Shown: one piece after another, positions 35,225 through 49,179 of the stretch | Numbering within the stretch: the stretch's first letter is position 1 | Layout of the letters: every line of letters begins with the position of its first letter | Assembly (NCBI GenBank): GCA_036877525.1 | Contig: JAZGTH010000066.1 | Location: 1,417,501 to 1,481,500, forward strand | Origin: Chromobotia macracanthus | Lineage: Eukaryota > Chordata > Actinopteri > Cypriniformes > Botiidae | DNA: 64,000 nucleotides | Reading direction: 5' to 3' | The notes under the pieces: model-generated | Database searches by the model: none | Told to the model about the DNA's origin: nothing | The model's input: the letters and a program-made list of their open reading frames with translations, nothing else | Made by a program: the position numbers and the translations under genes

Positions 35225-38200
35225 ATGGCGGCGAGCTCGGAGCGCAGTCCTCCGCCCTTCCCGGACTCAGAGGAGCCCGAGCTGCTGGAAGACAGCGACG
35301 ACGGCGCGGACGCGTTCACGGGCGCGGTGAGTGACGCGTTTACATGCGTTTATAACGCCGGTCAGCTGCGTGCGGTCCGCGAAAGAGAAGACGTCACCGG
35401 ACCTTCACTCATCTACACCCGTCTGATCTTCATCCCCAGATCCTCAGACCGACGGATCTTCATAAAGACTGATCCCCGGTCTGTTGTACTGCGGGTGTCC
35501 GCGGGCGTTATTACTGGGCGTGGATCAGATCTGAGTTAGGCCCGTATGTGCTGGACGAGCTGAAGTTGTAGTTGAGTAAATATCTCGAGCAATGTGAGCC
35601 AGTTTTCCGGATCTTTAGAGAGTTTTGCTTGTGTGTCCGACAGAAGGTCTGATGCATCACGTCTGATGCATCACGTCTGATGCAGGAAGTGTACAATGAG
35701 CTGCACATGCCCTCGATCCAAACCATCAGATCACAAACAAGCGCAGAGATCCGTGCAAGTCTGATGGGTTCATGCAAACCCGAACTAAACCTCCACTATG
35801 AGTCTGAGGAAGGCTGGTCTCTTCTCCAACACCTCCATGCAGGTCCAGCAGTCAGTGTGCACTGAGGTGTGATCATTTCAGGGTTTGGAGATCAAGTTCT
35901 CATGAGCAGGTCATGTGAGTCTCAGATGAGGTTATTCATTCACAGTGCATTGGTTTTCCATCGGAAGTTTTTGTTTTAGGAAGAGTTTGCAGAATGTGTG
36001 CCGGCTCGGGTTGTTGATTTGGTGTTTAGGATGAGTGATGGTGACATGATGTTGGTGACATGATGTTGTGTAGAAGGGACAGGACAGGTGCTGATCCTCC
36101 AGACGTCTCCACTGTGTCCTTGACCAGCAGACTTTATCACGGGATAATCCAGAGGAATTGTTCCTGTAATAGACTGTACAGTACTCAGATAAATGTGTCC
36201 GTCTGTTTAATTAACGGGTTAATCTTACATAGAAATGTCTGGGTTATGTTTTACCACCCCCACAAAAAAAAAAAAGGTAAGGAAATATGTTTTGCATAAA
36301 TGAAATGGACCGTTAAGGGTTTTTCAGTTGTAACATTGTTTTCTTGATAATGACATTAATTTAAATAAAATAAACATATAATACAATACAAAAACATACA
36401 GATCACAAATGACACAAATGTGCTGTTTATGAATATTAATGAAAAACATTTATTTCAGTAATAAGAATTGCAGAAAGGCAAAAAAATCCCTGTCTTCATT
36501 TTCTTTATGCAGAATGTAATTTCTTTTTTACTTTTCAAATTTGATTTCCTTTTAATTCGGGCAAATATGAACAAGACGGTCATTAACCCTGATGATATTA
36601 TTGTTATTAACCTTCTAAACACAATGCAGTCGTGTTATATTATGTGATAATATTTGTGTTTGTGGTGAATGTACAACACTGAATAACTCAAACTCTCTGT
36701 GCTGTTTCTAGTCGATCTCTGACATGGATTCTCCATCACTGGGTGACACAACTGGATCCCGTAAAGACATCTTCAGTGACCCACTAGAAGACATCTTCAG
36801 TGACCCGCTCAGCGACACTAATTCTGAACCCCAGAAAAGTGTGGACACCAAGATATCTTCTCCTGGTAGTGATGAGGCTGTTGACCTATTCAGTGACCCT
36901 CTGGATGATGAAAGTGATGTCATAAGTCCACCCGAGGTCAAAAATCCTGTTCCAGATCTCCTGAATGAGTCCTTGAGCAGTAGCGCTGCTGAGCCACCAA
37001 AGTCTGACTTCATTAGAGAACAGACTAGTGATGTCATCAGCAAACCCGCGTACATGGCGGATCGTCAGAAGGATGTTTTTGAAGAGAATACAGGCAAAAG
37101 TGTTTCTGCCAAGAAAGCGGCAAGCTCAGAGCTGTTTGACGATGATGATGATGAAGATCTGTTTAAAGAACCGCTAAAGGTTGTGTCGAAGAAGCCCTCA
37201 GTGCACAGGGGGCCACCTGTTGATGTTTTCACCGAGGTAAAGACAGAAGAGAAGGGCAAGCCGCAGGGTAAGAACACCCCCGCTGATCTGTTCGCAGAGG
37301 AATCCGTGATGGGTGGCAGCTCCAGGACGAACGGGCTTCACTCAGAAGAGCAGGATCTCTTCACAGGTACCTCACGTGTCACCTGTAACATCTGGTCACC
37401 TCAACACACTTCTGACAGTAAGAACCCTACATAGACAGCATTGCTGGACATCATAGGCAGATTTATGTTGTATATGTAAACATAATGTGTTACTTTCCAG
37501 ACAACATTTAGGAGTCATAGGTGCTTTCAAAACCTTTGTGTGTAGAAAACCTTGTGACACGTCCTGTGTAGTATTTTTGGCCATCATAGGTTTCTTCTAA
37601 CATTCATTTTGTGTTTTACACACTACCTAGGCTGCATTTTTGGACATCACACAGTAGGCACACTCAAATGTTCACTTTGTTTTTCAAACCTAGCAAGCTT
37701 CCTTCTCAGACCGCACTTCTGATTTTCTTGACGTGTGTCAGTGATGTTTGATTCGTGTTTCGAAACTCCTGTGGTTTTAAATGGTGTGAGCTACTTTTCC
37801 ACACAACTGTTTTGAGACACATGGAAAGATTTTATTGCTGGTGACCCTTCTGTGTGACATTCTGTGCATGTGTGTGTGTGTGCGTGTGTGTGTGTGTGTG
37901 TACACACATGACTTTACTGAGTGATGGATAATGAATTTGCTTTCTCAGCGTTCACTCAGGAAGAGGAAAAGGAATTCCTTAATGCCCTTTGACCTCTGAC
38001 CTTACTCTGCACTGCTGATGGAACATGTTTTGCCTGCAGTGTGTGTGTTTCTCCTCTGGTTTAAGTGTTACAGCTTTACTGTAAATGCAGGTTTAAAGCA
38101 TGATTACATGTATAAGCCACACTCCCTCTCCTCATGCAGAAGCTACAGTGGAGCTCTCTCTGGACAGTCCTCGTAATGACCGTAAGATGAAAGACGTTGT

Positions 38201-40172
38201 GAAACCGTCCGCATCGACTGCTGCTGCTCCAGCGATGAGCAGCTCCATCAAAACACCATCCAAAACCCAGGAGGAGGTAAAACTGATCTTAGTACAGCTA
38301 TAAATCAAAAACTGTTTTAATAACTGTTTTAATAACTCAGTGATTCACACAGAACATACAGTAACAGGACGATAAACAAATGTTCTTCATACCTGCACTC
38401 TTAAAAATAAAGGTTCTTAAAAGGTTCTTGATTTTGGTTCCCAAAGAACCCTTCAAAGGTTCTTTAAAGAACCATTTCTTTCGTACCTTTTCATAGTCTG
38501 TAGAACCTTTTAAGAGTGTGTGTATCTCACTTTTTTCTTTGTTTCATTTTGTCACTTTCCAAAAAGTTGGAGGAAGAGGAGAGTGAGGACAAGTTTGACC
38601 TGAACATCTCCATCACCAATCCAGAGAAAGTCGGTAAGATCTGACAGCTGACCAGGCATGAATTAGTTTTGAGTTTTGCTGTTTTGATGCACACATGTGG
38701 GATTACTGCTCTGTATGTAAAATATTTTGTCTAAAAGTTTCAGAAAACTGTGATTATGTCATAAGGTGAAATAATCCAGTTAAGGAACTGATACAGTCTT
38801 CTGCAGTGTTGCCATATGATCCCAACTTCCTCTTTTTGGTCTGCGAAGGCTGTTTTCATTTCCTGTTCTTCTCTTTTTTTAAGAGGTGTGGCTTCTCTAA
38901 ATGTGTGTTTAAGACAGTTTGTAGGTTCTGCTGCACACACTGACCTCTGATTCTATATGATTATAATTACATCATTTTGTTTCTGTCATAGAGCAGGTCT
39001 GGTGGCTTTTGACTATTTGTGATTAAGGACATGCAAAGCAGTCCTGTGTTCTCAGAACAGAAATAACAGGTTCACCCCCTTTGGGCTGCAGAAACTCAAT
39101 TGTTTAGTTTTTCTGTAATAAGTTAATATATCAGGCGATTACAGTGCCAAGTTTACAGGTCGATTAATAAGCACATACTGATAAAGATTTTCCTTTACTT
39201 ATTTCCTTCCCTTTACTGAGTGAGACATTTGAAGAGTCATCTCGAGTCTAAAGCTGCAATATTTGTGTGTAAACTTCTGATTCACACAGTGTCAAACAAA
39301 GTGGCTTTTGTTTAGATCTGTTGGTGTGTTTTGGTTTTGTAAAGCAATTTTCTTTCTGCTTATTACAGGTGATGGTATGAATGCATATATGGCCTATAAA
39401 GTTTCAACACAGGTGATTATCACAGATAATAAATTATGCACTGCATGTTTAGTGAACACACAAAATACCACCTGCTTTCTGAATCTTGTGTGTCTCATAA
39501 TGAAATTTCATCAGTAATGTTGCTCTGTCTTCGTTTATTCTCTCTCAGACGACGTTACCCATGTTCCGTAGCAGGACGTTTATAGTACGCCGGCGGTTTA
39601 GTGATTTTCTGGGATTGTATGAAAAGCTCTCTGAGAAACACTCACAAAACGGATACATTGTGCCCCCGCCTCCAGAGAAGAGCATTCTGGGTAGGGGAAC
39701 TCAGAACCTGTGCAGGCAGTTTTCAGAAGTGACTGTGTTGCATGAGATCTGGTCTGATTACGAGTGTCTGACAATGAAAACATTCTGTGGCCTCTGTAGG
39801 TATGACTAAAGTGAAAGTGGGAAAGGAGGATCCGTCTTCAGACGAGTTTGTGGAGCGGAGGAGAGCTGCTCTTGAGAGGTTTGTCACCAAAGCTAATGTC
39901 TAACCAGCCATGACACCACAGCTTAGAGCATCAAGTTAACCCCCTCACAGTGGGGTTAGGTGTAGGGGTGGAAATATCATTAGCTCACTTTAAAACCATA
40001 GGTGTTAATTAAACGTTTTTGTAATAATAGTGATATAAATATGTGTGTTTGTCTGTTTGTGTGTGTGTTCAGGTATCTTCAGAGAGTTGTGAGTCATCCA
40101 TCTCTGCTTCAGGATCCTGATGTGCGAGAGTTTCTGGAGAAAGAGGAGGTGAGAGCTCTCTGTCTGGCTGCT

Positions 40173-40237
<65 letters not shown>

Positions 40238-41958
40238 AAACTTTTTTTGAAGTGATAATGATCTTTGTTTATCGGTGGTTGGTTGTTTATAGCCGTGTGT
40301 GTATGTGTGTGTGTGTGTGTGTGTGGGTTAGTTACCTCGTGCGGTCAGCACTCAGGCTCTGAGTGGAGCCGGTTTCCTCAAAATGATCAACAAAGCCACA
40401 GATGCTGTCAGCAAGATGACCATTAAGATGAACGAGCAGGACATGGTAACCACACACAGACAACAGGGCTGAACTTCACCTGACTAACACCAGTCACACA
40501 CAACACACAAAAAATCTAGACATATGTTTGTGTTTGTTGCAGTGGTTTGATGAGAAGATCCAGGATGTAGAGAATGAAGAACAGCAGTTACGGAAGCTTC
40601 ATGTGATGGTGGAATCGCTCGTCAGTCACAGGAAAGGTTCGAAACGTCCACGATTCATCTTGAACTTTAAATATGCCTTTAAGTGTAATATTTTTATCTT
40701 TTAAAGTGCACCCTGTATAAACTCCTCTGGCTGTGAAATGATGTGTATTTGTGTGTGTGTGTTAAGAGTTGTCGTTGAACACCGCCGTGTTTGCGAAGAG
40801 CTTGGCGATGTTGGGCAGCTCGGAGGACAACACGGCTCTGTCTCGGGCCCTCTCTCAGTTGGCGGAGGTGGAAGATCGAATCGAGCAGCTCCATCAGGAC
40901 CAGGCGTCCAACGACTTTTTCTGCTTCTCAGAACTGCTGGCCGATTATATACGACTTCTGGGAGCCGTCAGGGTACAAACACACACACATCAGAATACAT
41001 AAACCAGCTCCACATGCGAAGATGCAGGTAACAGGACTGACATTTTGAACATGTCAGATAACGTGTTTGTGTATCAGGGGTGTTTCGATCAGAGAATGAA
41101 AGCATGGCAGCGCTGGCAGGATGCTCAGAACATGCTGCAGAAGAAGAGAGAGGCAGAAGCCAAATTACTGTGGGCCAACAAACCTGACAAACTCCAGCAG
41201 GCCAAGGATGAGATAACAGAGGTGATCTGCGCCTGTACCTTTAAGACCATGCCTACATTCATCAAAATCAAGTCTTTAAACTCTCCTCTATAACTCTGTG
41301 CTTCTGTCCCACAGTGGGAATCAAAGGTCACGCAGTACGAGAGAGATTTCGAACGAATTTCAGCCACTGTGCAGAAGGAAGTCCTTCGCTTTGATGTGAG
41401 ACATGATTGAGCATTTTCTGAGACTTAACTAAAGCTTTGTTTAGACAGGCAAAAAAATCAGTTTTTGATTTATCTGTCTGAAATGAGTCTAGTCTAGCAA
41501 CAAAAAAGCACAGATGTTTACTATATTACAGTAGTGTCACACTCCACTGTGTTCACTATGTAGTGAATGAATAAGCGATGTGTAGACACTACAAATAACC
41601 GATAATCTGTTGCTGTAGGAGAAAGCCAACAGTTGTTATGGCAACCAATCTAGATAGTGTACTCATTAACTGGCCTGTCTATACAAATAGATCATATTTC
41701 ATCACATAAATAACAGAGTGGACTTATTAACTTATGTAAATGTCTTTGTTAACAGAAAGAGAAAGCTCGAGATTTTAAGAGACAAATCATCAAATATCTG
41801 GAGTCTCTGCAGCTCTCACAACAACAGGTAAATAAAACATTTGATCTGAATGTGTTGTTTAAATCCTCATTGATTGTAATTCAGATTTTTCTGTTTCTCC
41901 CCTCTAGCTGATCAAATATTGGGAGGCATTTTTGCCAGAAGCAAAAGCAATCGCGTGA
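35225..41958 (+). CDS. snx1: Sorting nexin-1
   Basis: PX-BAR sorting nexin of the endosomal ESCPE-1/retromer-linked coat; it binds phosphoinositides and shapes tubules for endosome-to-TGN and plasma membrane recycling. Exons: 35225-35326, 36712-37366, 38140-38276, 38567-38633, 39369-39412, 39549-39690, 39800-39878, 40073-40148, 40332-40445, 40543-40636, 40767-40972, 41078-41221, 41315-41395, 41756-41827, 41908-41958 (TGA). They encode about 687 residues, against about 520 in the human protein. The excess comes from exon 2 (36712-37366), an acidic disordered stretch with eight D-[ILV]-F motifs (DIFSDPL twice, VDLFSDPL, EDLFKEPL and others). The PX domain has VRRRFSDFLGLYEKLSEKH and IVPPPPEKSI. 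The BAR part has NTAVFAKSLAMLGSSEDNTA, LLWANKPDKLQQAKDEI and the terminus YWEAFLPEAKAIA. The wording fits SNX1 better than SNX2. Confidence 0.95.
35327..36711 (+). other. snx1: snx1 intron 1
   Basis: CpG-rich at its start, then ordinary AT-rich sequence. It contains three tandem 14-bp copies of TCTGATGCATCACG near 35647-35685. No exon was recognised. Confidence 0.7.
38397..38519. mobile_element. Short palindromic MITE (GGTTCTT type)
   Basis: It begins CACTCTTAAAAATAAAGGTT and ends AGAACCTTTTAAGAGTG, which are near-complementary ends, with internal GGTTCTTTAAAGAACC self-complementarity. It is typical of small non-autonomous fish DNA elements. It lies in an snx1 intron. A related fragment is at about 61660-61740. 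Confidence 0.7.
40175..40239. repeat. (CT)n microsatellite in snx1 intron
   Basis: CT-dinucleotide tract with a few interruptions, just after the donor of the exon ending at 40148, followed by (TG)n near 40299-40326 before the next exon. Confidence 0.9.
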
Positions 41959-44586
41959 GACACATATATACACGTGACTGAGGCCTTTTCTATATTTTTA
42001 CCTCTCGCCTATCAACAAAGATAAATCGCATCGCAAAGGGAAAACATCTGTCTTGCAGCTTGTTACTTTGATTATTAACTTCATTGTAATCTTCATCTTT
42101 AATTTTCTTGCTTCTTTTCCTTTTGTTTTTTATTAAATGTTATAATATTCAATGTTATGTCACAGCAGGGTGGAGCAGATGCACATTGAATTCATTCTCA
42201 GCAGCAGCAATGTCATTGGTTTACACTAGAGGGCGCTCTGCCTTCATTTACACAGTCACTCTCTCCTGTCATAAAGCATTTTTTTCAGAATTTCAGAGAT
42301 GCCTTTAAGCCGTGATTTACAACCCTCTGAATTTTGCAGTACTGCAAATAGCGTGAATACAGTACTACATTGTACATGGGTTTGTTTAATGGTATTTGCA
42401 GGTTAAAGACTGGGTTATAGCATCTCTGTCTGGTGATCATAAGCTGGTTAGTGGAAGAGTTACTACATGAATATATAACAGCACTCTATATTGGTCAGTA
42501 ATTGATCATTTCAATTGATTTTTCTTTTGCTGGCTAAAAGGTTTTCTGGCAGGATGATTTTTAAACAGTCACGCAAGTGTTTAGGAGAGAGAGTCAGATT
42601 GTTATGTCATACAGAATGTAATATTACTTCTATAGATTAAGAATGAAGTTTGTTTCTTGGTTCATTTGATGTCCTTCCAATGCAATACATTTAAAACTGC
42701 ATTCCTACAGTTTTATATCAAAGCAGAGAACACAAGAAGTTTGTAGCACTTCAGTCTTAAGTTTGGATTTATTTTGCATTTAAGGTCTGTCATCTGAAAC
42801 GAAGGTCCTCGTTCACACTTTCATTTGTTTTTTGTCTCTTCAAACTCATTATTTTCTTTATCATTTGTAGAAATTTAAGCCACAACAGTGATTTCTGATT
42901 TGTGTCAAACCGTTTTGTGTTACTCGCTCGACTCTGGCATGTTACAAATAATAAATTTTGCTGTGCTACTAAAATGATAAAACTGTTTCTACATCACGTT
43001 TTTTGTTTGTTTTTTATGGATTTTGTAACTGTAATTACACAGTTTTAAAAGATTCATATTCACTTTATAGCATTGAAAAACGATTTCTTGCTGTTGTTTG
43101 TTAATTAGTTCAGATATTTGCTTCATGAATAATATTTTAGGATCCATTGTAAGGACATTTCAAACAGACAGGTGGACGTCCCTTTGTTTGGCAGGGGTCC
43201 ATTTAGGTGCCATAATAATCAAAAGTTTCTTTATTAGAGCCTTTATTAGGTATTTTTTCACTGCGGACACATCCTTTGAAAAAAACAATAAAGATGTGAT
43301 TACAAATGTAAATCTTTGGTGTAATTCTCTCATCATTTGCCTGTAGGTTGAGGTCATAGATATGCTTATAATTATGTTTATGGTACATTAGTGTAAGTTA
43401 ATTATTTAACTTGTTAATAATTGGTGGGTTTTGTATTGTGTCATGTCTTAATCTCAGTTCCTGGCTGAAACAAATGATCTAAACACACACATAACAGACT
43501 ATTGAAGGAAGTGATTCTGAAAGTCTTCTGCCTGTTGGTATTTGTTCCACGTTAAACGGCTTTTACTGTCACCCAAATCTTATAATAATAAAACAATTGA
43601 TCATTTAACTATAAGATATGTCCAGAACTCATTACAGTGTTCTGTTCAGTTTTGGGTGTATATAGGAGAGAGTGAGCGCCTCTTCAGAGCATAGCTGTTT
43701 TTATGATGTCTCTGTGGGTAGTTTATCGGATTAAAGAGGTTTCACAATGACTTTGTATTTCACTTTGGTTTCACGATGAGGTTTCACAAACTTTGTATGC
43801 TTCATCTTCACTCTTGGCACAAGATCTTATGTCACCGGAAATCATTTGACTCATTCATTCTTCATTCAGACAGAAGGAATGACAACACCAGGGCTACATA
43901 TAAGGGATGATGTTGCTGAATCAGCCTGTTTCCAAACTTACAGTGTCAACATGCTTATGATAAAACGTTTAATTCCCCCCAAACAGACAAAGATGTATTA
44001 CTGTGCTGCTCGAAAATAGATGGACATGTTTTCTGGATATGTGCCATATTTATACCATGGTGTTTTTTTATATGTTGGCACTCATAGCATTTTACATTAT
44101 GTGGAATATATGCTTGTGTTTTAAATATGCCAACAGGGAGATTATTAAGGGTGTGTGTTTACAAATGAAATCTCATGACAGGCTTGTGATCTGAGGATGC
44201 CACAGGAAGTAGTGAAAGGACAGGGAGAGCTATGCATTTCATCATCTCATGCATAATCATAATCCATATTTCATTACATTGTAAGTATGATCGACAGTGT
44301 TTTCCATTTCAAAAACTTCACTCCTAAACTTGAGGGTTCCAGTGAGAACCAAAGAGGTTCCACAGTGTGGTCATACGAGAACCTTCTGAGGTTCCACAGC
44401 CCGTTTGAGGGCTTTGAGTCCTCTAATGTCCACACGTTTGTGTGAGGCTCTCTCACATGTGAAGATCTGGAGGAGGAGTCAGAGGAACCACGCGCGAGCG
44501 CTCCACACGCGCGCGGCAGTGGACGCGGCAGGACGCGACGCGACGCGACGCGTGGATCAGAGCTCAGCCTGTCGTCTGTAAGGGAG
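41959..44586 (+). other. snx1 3' UTR and snx1-snx22 intergenic region
   Basis: AT-rich, with candidate poly(A) signals at 42950-42955 (AATAAA) and near 43288 (CAATAAAG). No coding exon was recognised. The right end turns CpG-rich (44490-44580), including a GACGC pentamer repeated about four times at 44530-44555, and is the probable snx22 promoter. Confidence 0.6.
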
Positions 44587-46083
44587 ATGTTTTCTCCAGT
44601 CATCGAGGTTTTTATTCCGTCTCTTATGAGGGAGGTGGACGAGACCGGAAAGTCGCGCAAAGTAAGTGTGACAGTCACCGACATGTGAACAGAAACCGAA
44701 TTCAATCCGGATCACGAACACTCGTTAACACGCACGTGACGTGACAACGTTTTGGTTGAAGGATGAATTTATCAGTGACAATACGATAATAATCACAATT
44801 ATTACTGCCACTGCAAAACCACCGTCAGTGGCAATAAATTCATTGCAGACAATGAAAGAAGCATTTCAAGACATTTTCTAGATTTCTGTTTTTCATTCGT
44901 ATCGCAGCTTTTGGTAACAATTACGGATCAAAGTTTAAAATGTCTCATTGACTTGCATTGCTAGAATGATTTTCTGTCTCGCTCACACACAGTAATAACG
45001 CAAAATATATTATATAAATATTATATAAATATAAATAAATAATATTTATATTCTTTGCCTCTGCAAAAACAAGCTTTATTACAACATTGCGCGGTTTCTG
45101 CATCTTTTCCTGTATTCCTGCGCAGCTTCAAGAAGATTTTATGAAAATCGTGCACCAGGCAAGATTTAATAAACATGCATCAATAAAAATGTGATTATAT
45201 TGATAAAAATATTATTCTTCCGCCTGGTCATGTAGTTCAGCCTCAGTGGCGCAGTAATACTGACGTCACGAGGTCGCAGGTGAATATCATGAGTCATTTA
45301 CAGGTAGAGAATCAGAATCAACCAATCAGAATCAAGCGTTTTTATTATTGTAATATTGAATTTTAATTAAAGTGTTAAGTGTTTAAAACCAAAATACAAA
45401 CCCACAGCTAGAGAGACACTTGTGTTTAAACCTGTGAGTCAACATCTTCTTACTGATCTGTAGCTCCTCACAGCTTCTTTAGTCTGAAAATCAACAAAAG
45501 CAACAAACCGTGAACACAGCTGGGCATCATACTGACTCCAGATCAGTCTTCAGCGCTGAGCTTTACTGTCATCACCTACAGCAATATGACAGAACATGTT
45601 TGGCGTGACAAAGTCTTCAGCGATTGGACACTGAGAATCAGATGGTGTTTTTGTGGATTTAACCTTCTTTTAACCCAAAAGAAGCCTCTGTGTGCTGTTT
45701 CAGTATGTGATTCTGAGAGTGTTTAAATAGTACAATCAGTGGACCATGTGAGATCTGAGCCAGTTCTGCAGAACTGTCCATTCAGAACCGACCGGCCAAG
45801 AGCGAAGCGAAGTCACTGTGCTTTCAAAACACACACACAGAGCATTGCTTTGTGTCCTCTTGTTAAAATGATGGTGCTTTTGGTTGATGTATTAGCTCAG
45901 ATAAGCCAAAGTTCAGTTCTGTTGTTTTATTACATTAAAGATAGAAAGTGACAAGGGCTTTACAGAATACTTTGCATTCCCAGCAGAGCGTCAGGCAAAT
46001 TTGCTGTCAGGATTTGGATAAATCAAAGCTACACGAGACGTTTTTGTGTTTATGCAGTCAGAAGTCTGAATGAGAGGCTTTAA

Positions 46084-46126
<43 letters not shown>

Positions 46127-49032
46127 AAAAGTAGAACAGCTACATCACAGCTGAATCAGCCAGTATGCTAATGTCAGTCAAAGCTGTGTAAGGTCACACA
46201 CACACCTGTTACACACACTCTAGAGAAGAGTAGGTCATTACATTTGTGATATTTCTGATCCTCGGTGTGCTTCCCTGAAGTTCTGGAATTCTCCGTCAGA
46301 TGTTTTGAACACTCACAGAATTCCTGAACTTCAGAAGAACTGAAGCTCAGAGGTCAGAGTTGGAAGAGGTCTGAGCTGAATAGCGTGATTTGAGAAAAGA
46401 GAGTTAATCATCAGGGTGGAAGTATCCAGCCCTGCACATCAGCAACAATGAGAGCTCTGTGAGAGAGAGAGAGAGAGCGTGTGAGCTTAAATTGAGCCCT
46501 CTTGACCCTCAGAAGCACAGTACACGATCTGACCCTGCTGACTCGCTCAAAACAGATGTGTCTTCAGCATGGTTCACCAGCACCTCACCATGGAATGTTC
46601 TTCACCATCCTACACCAACTCACTTTACCCATAAGGCTTTACAAGAACAAAGACTGAAACATTTTAACCATGTCATTGAATTTCAAAGCTAAATATGTAA
46701 GTTACAGGAGTCAATTTCACAAATTAATAATAGGGATTTACTTTTAGTATGGATGTAATGAAATTAGGTGACATTGTTTTTTAAAGCATGTTTTCTAGAC
46801 AATGTGACAATAAATTTGTCACGTGTTTGAACATTTTACCTCCAAAATCAGCATTTTTTTCACATCTCTTAGGAGATTATTCCTGTCATTGTGTCAGAGA
46901 TCTTGGAGCACAGACTTGTCAAAACATGCTTGAGAAACTCTCGTTTTTATTTCCCTCTTGCTCGCTACCTCTCTGATGACGAAGAAAAATATCTGAGGTA
47001 TTTTCATGTTGAGAAGCGAAAGACTCGGCTCATGGTGGAAAATGTTTAGTGGAACTGAATGTTCAGCCTTCTTTTGTTATGAGTAAAAAACGGGAAACTG
47101 TGAGTTCTCAGATTGGCTCAGAATGTGACCTAAACCTCCTCACACACAGCAAGCCTATGTTCACGAGACAATACACACTGAACACTGCTCACTGTTTAAA
47201 AAATGAATAACAAGAAGAACAAACATTTAAAACAAAAGCGTGCTACATCGACGACCCATGACCACATTCCCTGCCTGTTTAATTATGTTATCTTCACTAA
47301 AATTATTATGATTCATTTGCATTTTAAACTAGTTTTGTGTAAAAACACCAAAACTTCTGGCAGTCCATTCAGATTAGTTATGAGAAAGACAAACACCTTT
47401 GAAATGTGGGGAAACAGTATTGTGTGTGTGTTGTGTTTTGGTTGTACACTACACATTTTGGCAGTATTCTATATGTACAGAACATTTGCATACGGCGTAC
47501 AGTATATATAGACTTAAAAACTTTAAAAAACATTGTGTTTCTGTAAGGATTTTCAGTGATGGATGCTTCATGTCACACTACTATTATGACACTTTGTGCT
47601 GGTGACAATAGACACACATGAGTTTTATAAAGAGCCCTGAGAGCTGCAGGGTGTGATCTTACCTGAATTTATGCCACACCTGTATCCTGTGTGCCTTTAA
47701 CCCTCTATAAACTCACATGGGCTGGTAACCAGGCAGAAATTATTTACAGTAACTGCATTTATAAAGTCATATTTTATATGGGATTAATGATTGATGTATT
47801 GTTAAACACCATGTGACCAGTTTTTGGATTGCTGAATAGCTGTTGGTGTGAAACAGTTTAAAATCACTGTTTTGGGTGCTGTGACCACACCACACCACCA
47901 GAGGGTGTTGTCACTGAGCAACTACAGACACAGATCTCCCCCTGCTGGACATTATCTGTCACCACAGACAAACTACTGTGGTAGATCTGTTCAGTTTCCT
48001 GCTCTCATGCTCTCATGTCTTTTTAGCTCTTCAGGTTGGAGATTCTTTTCAATGGAAGGAAGCACTTTATTTTACGGCGACACAGTGAATTCCAGACGCT
48101 TCACCGGAAGCTAAAGAAGATTTTGCAAACTCCTGATTTCCCCAGTAAGAGGAACCAGCACCTGCGAACCAAACCTCTGGATCAGAGGCGACAGGAACTG
48201 GAAGACTATCTCCAGGTGAACCCTGACTATACATGCTCCGCCCACATCTGCTCAGACTCCGCCCAAATTCAGAATCACGCCCACTGAGGTTCTAAATAGT
48301 TTTTTTCTTATCTACAGGTGATACTGTATCAGAACGAAATTGTTCCTCAGGAGCTTTTGGACTTCCTGCATGTCAAACATTTTCATGCAGCAACCAGAAA
48401 CTTCAGCTCAGAGTTTGTATCTGCTTCGTGAGTTTCACTAGTGAAATTTAAGCTATTATACCTAATAATATCATAATTTTTATATTTCAGTGAAATACAG
48501 TCAGATGATTTTCAAGACCGAGCTTACAGGTATGATCAACATATTACACCTCAGAAATCATCTGCTGCTCATTGAACATGTTTAGAAGTTTATTTTATTG
48601 TTGGGCATTTAGAAAACATCACTGATTGTTGTCCATGTCTTCCTGAAGGTTTCAGTTATTTCATCAGCGTGTCGTTGGTTTTTCGGCTGACCCTTATCAG
48701 CTGGAATCCAGATCAGGTAAATCTTGAGATTTTTTTGTCATTACAGAAGTAAGTTCTCTTAAATTAAACCGCTGTGAAACGTTGGCTTTCTGTGCTCATT
48801 TGCTCCAGATCTTCCTGACATTGTGGTGGGGGGTGTTCTGCAGGGTTTGTACCCCAGAGATGCCAAAGTAAGTTTCAGAACGAGCTGCAGTAAAGTCAGT
48901 GTTCCTGCAGGCATCACCCGTGCACCAGAGCGGCCCGCGTATCCCAGAATTCCCTCTATTACCATCAGCAGAGTCAGTGTGAGCTCACAGCCCGAGTCAC
49001 AGACATTATCAGACCAAACATTTGAGTGTTAA
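44587..49032 (+). CDS. snx22: Sorting nexin-22
   Basis: Small PX-domain protein that binds PI3P, presumably on endosomes. Six exons: 44587-44661, 48027-48215, 48318-48427, 48491-48529, 48649-48716, 48809-49032 (TAA), giving 234 residues (the human protein is about 193). The first intron is 3.4 kb. The PX domain covers roughly residues 5-115: MFSPVIEVFIPS starts the first strand, RRHSEFQTLHRKLKK carries the basic RRxSEF phosphoinositide motif, and DFPSKR and LDQRRQELEDYLQ follow. The tail has SADPYQL and DLPDIVVGGVLQGLYP, which match the SNX22-specific C-terminus. The final 50 or so residues are Ser/Pro-rich and poorly conserved. The start ATG lies in a CpG-rich context. It is convergent with ppib, as in human. 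Confidence 0.92.
44662..48026 (+). other. snx22: snx22 intron 1
   Basis: A 3.4-kb intron with (TG)n at about 46087-46124 and AT-rich sequence otherwise. Short ORFs (for example near 47.2-47.5 kb) lack splice or homology support. No exon recognised. Confidence 0.7.
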
Positions 49033-49179
49033 CAGTGACATTTATTCTGATTACAACCTTCAGCTTTTGAAATGTCACATTCTGTTTTTATCTTCCAAAA
49101 ACTACTAAGAAAAGTGTCCAGCTAGTATTTCCCCCTAAAATTTAAAGACAAAGTTTACAAATTATACAAATTGTTTTAA

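Noticed and set aside
44274..44705. 143-codon minus-strand ORF over the snx22 promoter and exon 1
   Set aside because: Antisense shadow of the CpG-rich first exon; no domain and no splice support.
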